A stretch of DNA of 10,000 nt, taken from assembly GCA_030674155.1 (NCBI GenBank), contig CM060342.1, forward strand, positions 18,335,514-18,345,513. Direction: 5' to 3'. The position numbers were made by a program, and so were the translations under genes. This DNA is from Stramonita haemastoma. Lineage: Eukaryota; Mollusca; Gastropoda; Neogastropoda; Muricidae. This document shows, in pieces, positions 8,237 to 10,000 of this stretch; the stretch's first letter is position 1, and each line of letters begins with the position of its first letter. The notes beneath the pieces were generated by a model, which did not search any database, had not been told where the DNA came from, and saw nothing but the letters and a program-made list of their open reading frames with translations.

Positions 8237-8266
8237 GGGGAGGGGAGGGAGGGAAGAGAGAGAGGA
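8159..8266 (+). repeat. 108-bp homopurine tract: (GA)n, poly-G, GGGA
   Basis: An unbroken purine run on the plus strand. (AG)n from 8160 has one GGG interruption near 8194-8196. Fifteen G residues follow at 8226-8240, then GGGG, GGG and GGG runs separated by single A residues to about 8253, then AG repeats. Such tracts can form intramolecular triplex (H-DNA). The G-rich part also has four or more closely spaced G-runs, a G-quadruplex pattern. It explains the poly-Leu-Ser open frames on the minus strand. Confidence 0.95.
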
Positions 8267-8423
8267 TTGGAACAAACTACAAACTTTTCTAGAGAAATTT
8301 TTTTTTTTAAATAGATAAAAAGGAGAAAGCTTATTTGATTGGTATTTTTAAAATATAGATTCGACCCAAACATCCCTGGATTCATTTGACACATCGTTAC
8401 ACCCTTGTCACCAAGAATAGGTC

Positions 8424-8636
8424 TCAGCTAAGAGTGGGTTGCATCCCTTTATTGAAAGAGGTATACTCGTCTTAGTGCCTCACCTAAAACTGTCAAAGAG
8501 AGAGAGAGGGTTGCATCCCTTTACTTAAAGAGACCTTCTTGTCTTAATAACGCCTTTTCTAAAACTGTCAGCTAAGAGAGGGTTACATCCCTTTACTGAA
8601 AGAAGCCTACTTGTTTGGACGCCTTATCTAAAACTG
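8424..8636. repeat. Three-copy tandem repeat, 69-75 bp unit
   Basis: Three units lie at about 8424-8492, 8493-8567 and 8568-8636. Each begins TCAGCTAAGAG or TCAAAGAGAG, continues GGGTTGCATCCCTTTA (8437 and 8509) or GGTTACATCCCTTTA (8581), then an AAAGAG or AAAGAAG box, and ends CTAAAACTG. The middle copy is longer because of an expanded GA run. Weak similarity continues on both sides (about 8396-8423, and CCCCTTACCAGAGAAG near 8676), so the array may once have been longer. It lies inside the possible 3' UTR of the minus-strand gene. Confidence 0.9.
8448..8453 (-). promoter_or_regulatory. Candidate poly(A) signal (AATAAA)
   Basis: TTTATT on the plus strand gives AATAAA on the minus strand. 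Reading leftwards from the stop codon at 9797, this is the first canonical AATAAA I found, which would give a 3' UTR of about 1.3-1.4 kb. It lies in the first unit of the 69-75-bp repeat; the other two units read TTTACT and have lost or never had the hexamer. The alternative at 7947-7952 is equally canonical. Functional use cannot be judged from sequence alone. Confidence 0.3.
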
Positions 8637-8795
8637 TCCCAAGGGATTCTGAAAAGATGATTAATGATTGTATGACCCCTTACCAGAGAAGACCTGTCCT
8701 CATCACAGCGAATTTACTGTATGATCAACACACCTGTTCTGTTTCTGCCTTCGTTGCACCCTGTAGAGTGTTCCTTCTTTTAGCTGGATTTTCTG

Positions 8796-8814
8796 CCCCC
8801 CCCCACCCCACCCC
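8796..8814. repeat. C-rich tract (C9-A-C4-A-C4)
   Basis: Three C-runs are separated by single A residues, so the minus strand has GGGG, GGGG and a nine-base G-run. A nine-base run can supply two G-tracts, giving a compact potential G-quadruplex on the minus strand. If transcribed leftwards this would sit in the mRNA's 3' UTR. Confidence 0.8.
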
Positions 8815-9502
8815 AAAGTTCAAGCCCAAAACAAAATCCTTTAAAAAATCCAAAGGTACTTTAACAATATCTCTACGTTAAGGAAGAGAACAAGCTTTTC
8901 CCTGTACACATGCACTGTGAACTTTTGTATGGTTCTGAAACCTAGTAGTGAAGGGTTAGTAGCAGGTTGGTTGCCCAATAGCAGGCTACCCGTAAGGGGA
9001 AAGATTATGGGAAAAAAATGTTAATGCTCCTTCAGTCCAAAATGATTTATCTTTCATGTTCATGCAACTTCCTAATTAATAAATTATTTTGAAGTGATAA
9101 GTGTCAGTAAAATACAGGGCTGTTTTCTGATTAATCTTGAGGATTATGTTTTCTATCCTATTTCAGGTAGCATGGTATTTTCAGCTCTCTGGTCCTGTGT
9201 CCATATCAGCAATAGCTTGTTTTACCACTGAGATGACGAAACTGGTTGTTGTTGTGAACATAACTACATAATAAATAATGGGCCTGTATGTATACACATA
9301 ATAATTGTATCGGTTATGGAAACATCTTTACGAATTGTTATCCTTTTGTGTTGTTGTCAATCAGTAACAACTAGAAAAATGAAAGTAATAATGTAGCTTC
9401 CAGTTCTGACTACCCACGGCTGTATGTTATAGATCTAAAGCCCCAAAGACGATATTCTAATAAACAAACTTTACCACCTTGAAACTTGAAAAGAGGGAGG
9501 AC

Positions 9503-9516
9503 GGGGGGGGGGGGGG
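9503..9516 (+). repeat. Poly-G tract, 14 bases
   Basis: Fourteen consecutive G residues follow a purine-rich AAAAGAGGGAGGAC stretch. This is the fourth long poly-G on the plus strand in the window. Confidence 0.9.
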
Positions 9517-9571
9517 ATCGATAAAATGATAAAGGATGCATACAAATGGACAGTGGGGAAAAAAAAGAGGG

Positions 9572-9772
<201 letters not shown>

Positions 9773-9796
9773 GCTATCCCATGGTGCGGGCTGTGT

Positions 9797-9901
9797 TCAG
9801 ATGAAGGCGCCCTGCCCCCCTCCATTCAGACGCACAGTGTGGCGGGCGTTGTGGATCTTCAGCTCACGGCGGTTGCGGGGCTGTATCAGGTGATGCAAGC
9901 G
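9797..9901 (-). CDS. C-terminal coding exon, unidentified protein (partial)
   Basis: Read leftwards, this is a 34-codon open frame followed by TGA at 9799-9797. It starts right after a splice-acceptor-like TTTTTCAG. The encoded tail is very basic, with six Arg, one Lys and four His. It includes the stretch RRELKIHNARHTVRLNGGG and ends QGAFI. The exon is about 63% GC, and 27 of 34 third codon positions are G or C, in sharp contrast to the AT-rich flanks; that is the main coding argument. One other frame stops after 4 codons and the third after 11. Phase is assumed to be 0 but could differ with a shared codon. I do not recognise the family; the upstream exons lie beyond 10000. A chance GC-rich patch cannot be excluded, but the acceptor, open frame and codon bias agree. 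Confidence 0.62.
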   Translation of the reverse strand, partial: RLHHLIQPRNRRELKIHNARHTVRLNGGGQGAFI

Positions 9902-9936
9902 CTGAAAAATGCACCAGGGAAAATGTGGTCATTAAA
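9902..9936 (-). promoter_or_regulatory. Splice acceptor and possible branch point
   Basis: On the minus strand the sequence just before the exon is T-rich and ends GGTGCATTTTTCAG. A TTTTAAT/AATGAC element at about 9929-9936, roughly 30 bases upstream, is a reasonable branch point. No other AG dinucleotide occurs between about 9957 and the acceptor, giving a clean AG-free zone as expected of a real 3' splice site. Confidence 0.55.
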
Positions 9937-9954
9937 ACAAAATATCGTAAAATA

Positions 9955-9986
9955 CCCTCCCCCCAGCTCTCTCTCCCCTCCCCCCC
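9955..9986 (-). repeat. G-quadruplex-like G-runs in intron end
   Basis: Plus-strand C-runs of 3, 6, 4 and 7 bases (9955-9957, 9959-9964, 9975-9978, 9980-9986) give four G-runs on the minus strand, with loops of about 1, 10 and 1 bases. They sit 54-85 bases upstream of the proposed splice acceptor, within the last intron. Confidence 0.7.
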
Positions 9987-10000
9987 AACCAAAGCAAAAC

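Noticed and set aside
8615..8881. 88-codon plus-strand open frame
   Set aside because: It starts within the third tandem-repeat unit and reads through a C-run; codons are unbiased and no domain is seen.

Overview
This looks like a stretch of animal nuclear DNA, most likely from an invertebrate and plausibly a gastropod mollusc. It is AT-rich, almost gene-free and crowded with long, nearly perfect microsatellites. There are no prokaryotic operon features. The mollusc suggestion rests on a block at about 2409-2491 that resembles, from memory, the conserved 3' part of SINEs common in gastropod genomes, and on the mix of very long (CA)n, (GA)n, (CAGA)n and poly-G tracts. The species cannot be fixed from the window.

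Only one protein-coding piece is supported: a terminal coding exon on the minus strand at 9797-9901. It has a good splice acceptor, a 34-codon GC-rich open frame and a stop codon. It ends a gene whose other exons lie beyond the right edge. Its 3' UTR would run leftwards through the (CAGA)n/(GA)n array at 9575-9772 and perhaps on to a poly(A) signal near 8448 or 7947. I do not recognise the protein.

Layout, left to right. 1-1800 is dominated by CA/TG arrays (379-575, 919-1000, 1705-1796), a trinucleotide pair and a 19-base poly-G. 1800-3300 is mostly unique AT-rich DNA with the SINE-like fragment and a 20-base poly-A. 3311-3408 is an alternating purine-pyrimidine tract with eleven CG dinucleotides. 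About 3590-4330 holds a degenerate, short-period T/A-rich repeat. 4331-7040 is largely featureless, apart from a 24-base poly-G, an A/C-rich strand-asymmetric tract and a near-perfect hairpin. 7083-7688 is a diverged minisatellite of about 20 units of 31 bp, running straight into a (CA)n array. 8021-8266 carries CA and homopurine tracts. 8424-8636 is a three-copy repeat of 69-75 bp. The rest is putative 3' UTR plus the exon.

Almost every long open frame here is a by-product of dinucleotide repeats (His-Thr, Cys-Val, Leu-Ser or Arg-Glu runs) and should not be annotated as a gene. I found no sign of a defence system, operon, phage, RNA gene or CRISPR array. The interest lies in repeat architecture, possible non-B DNA structures, the SINE relic and the unidentified exon.
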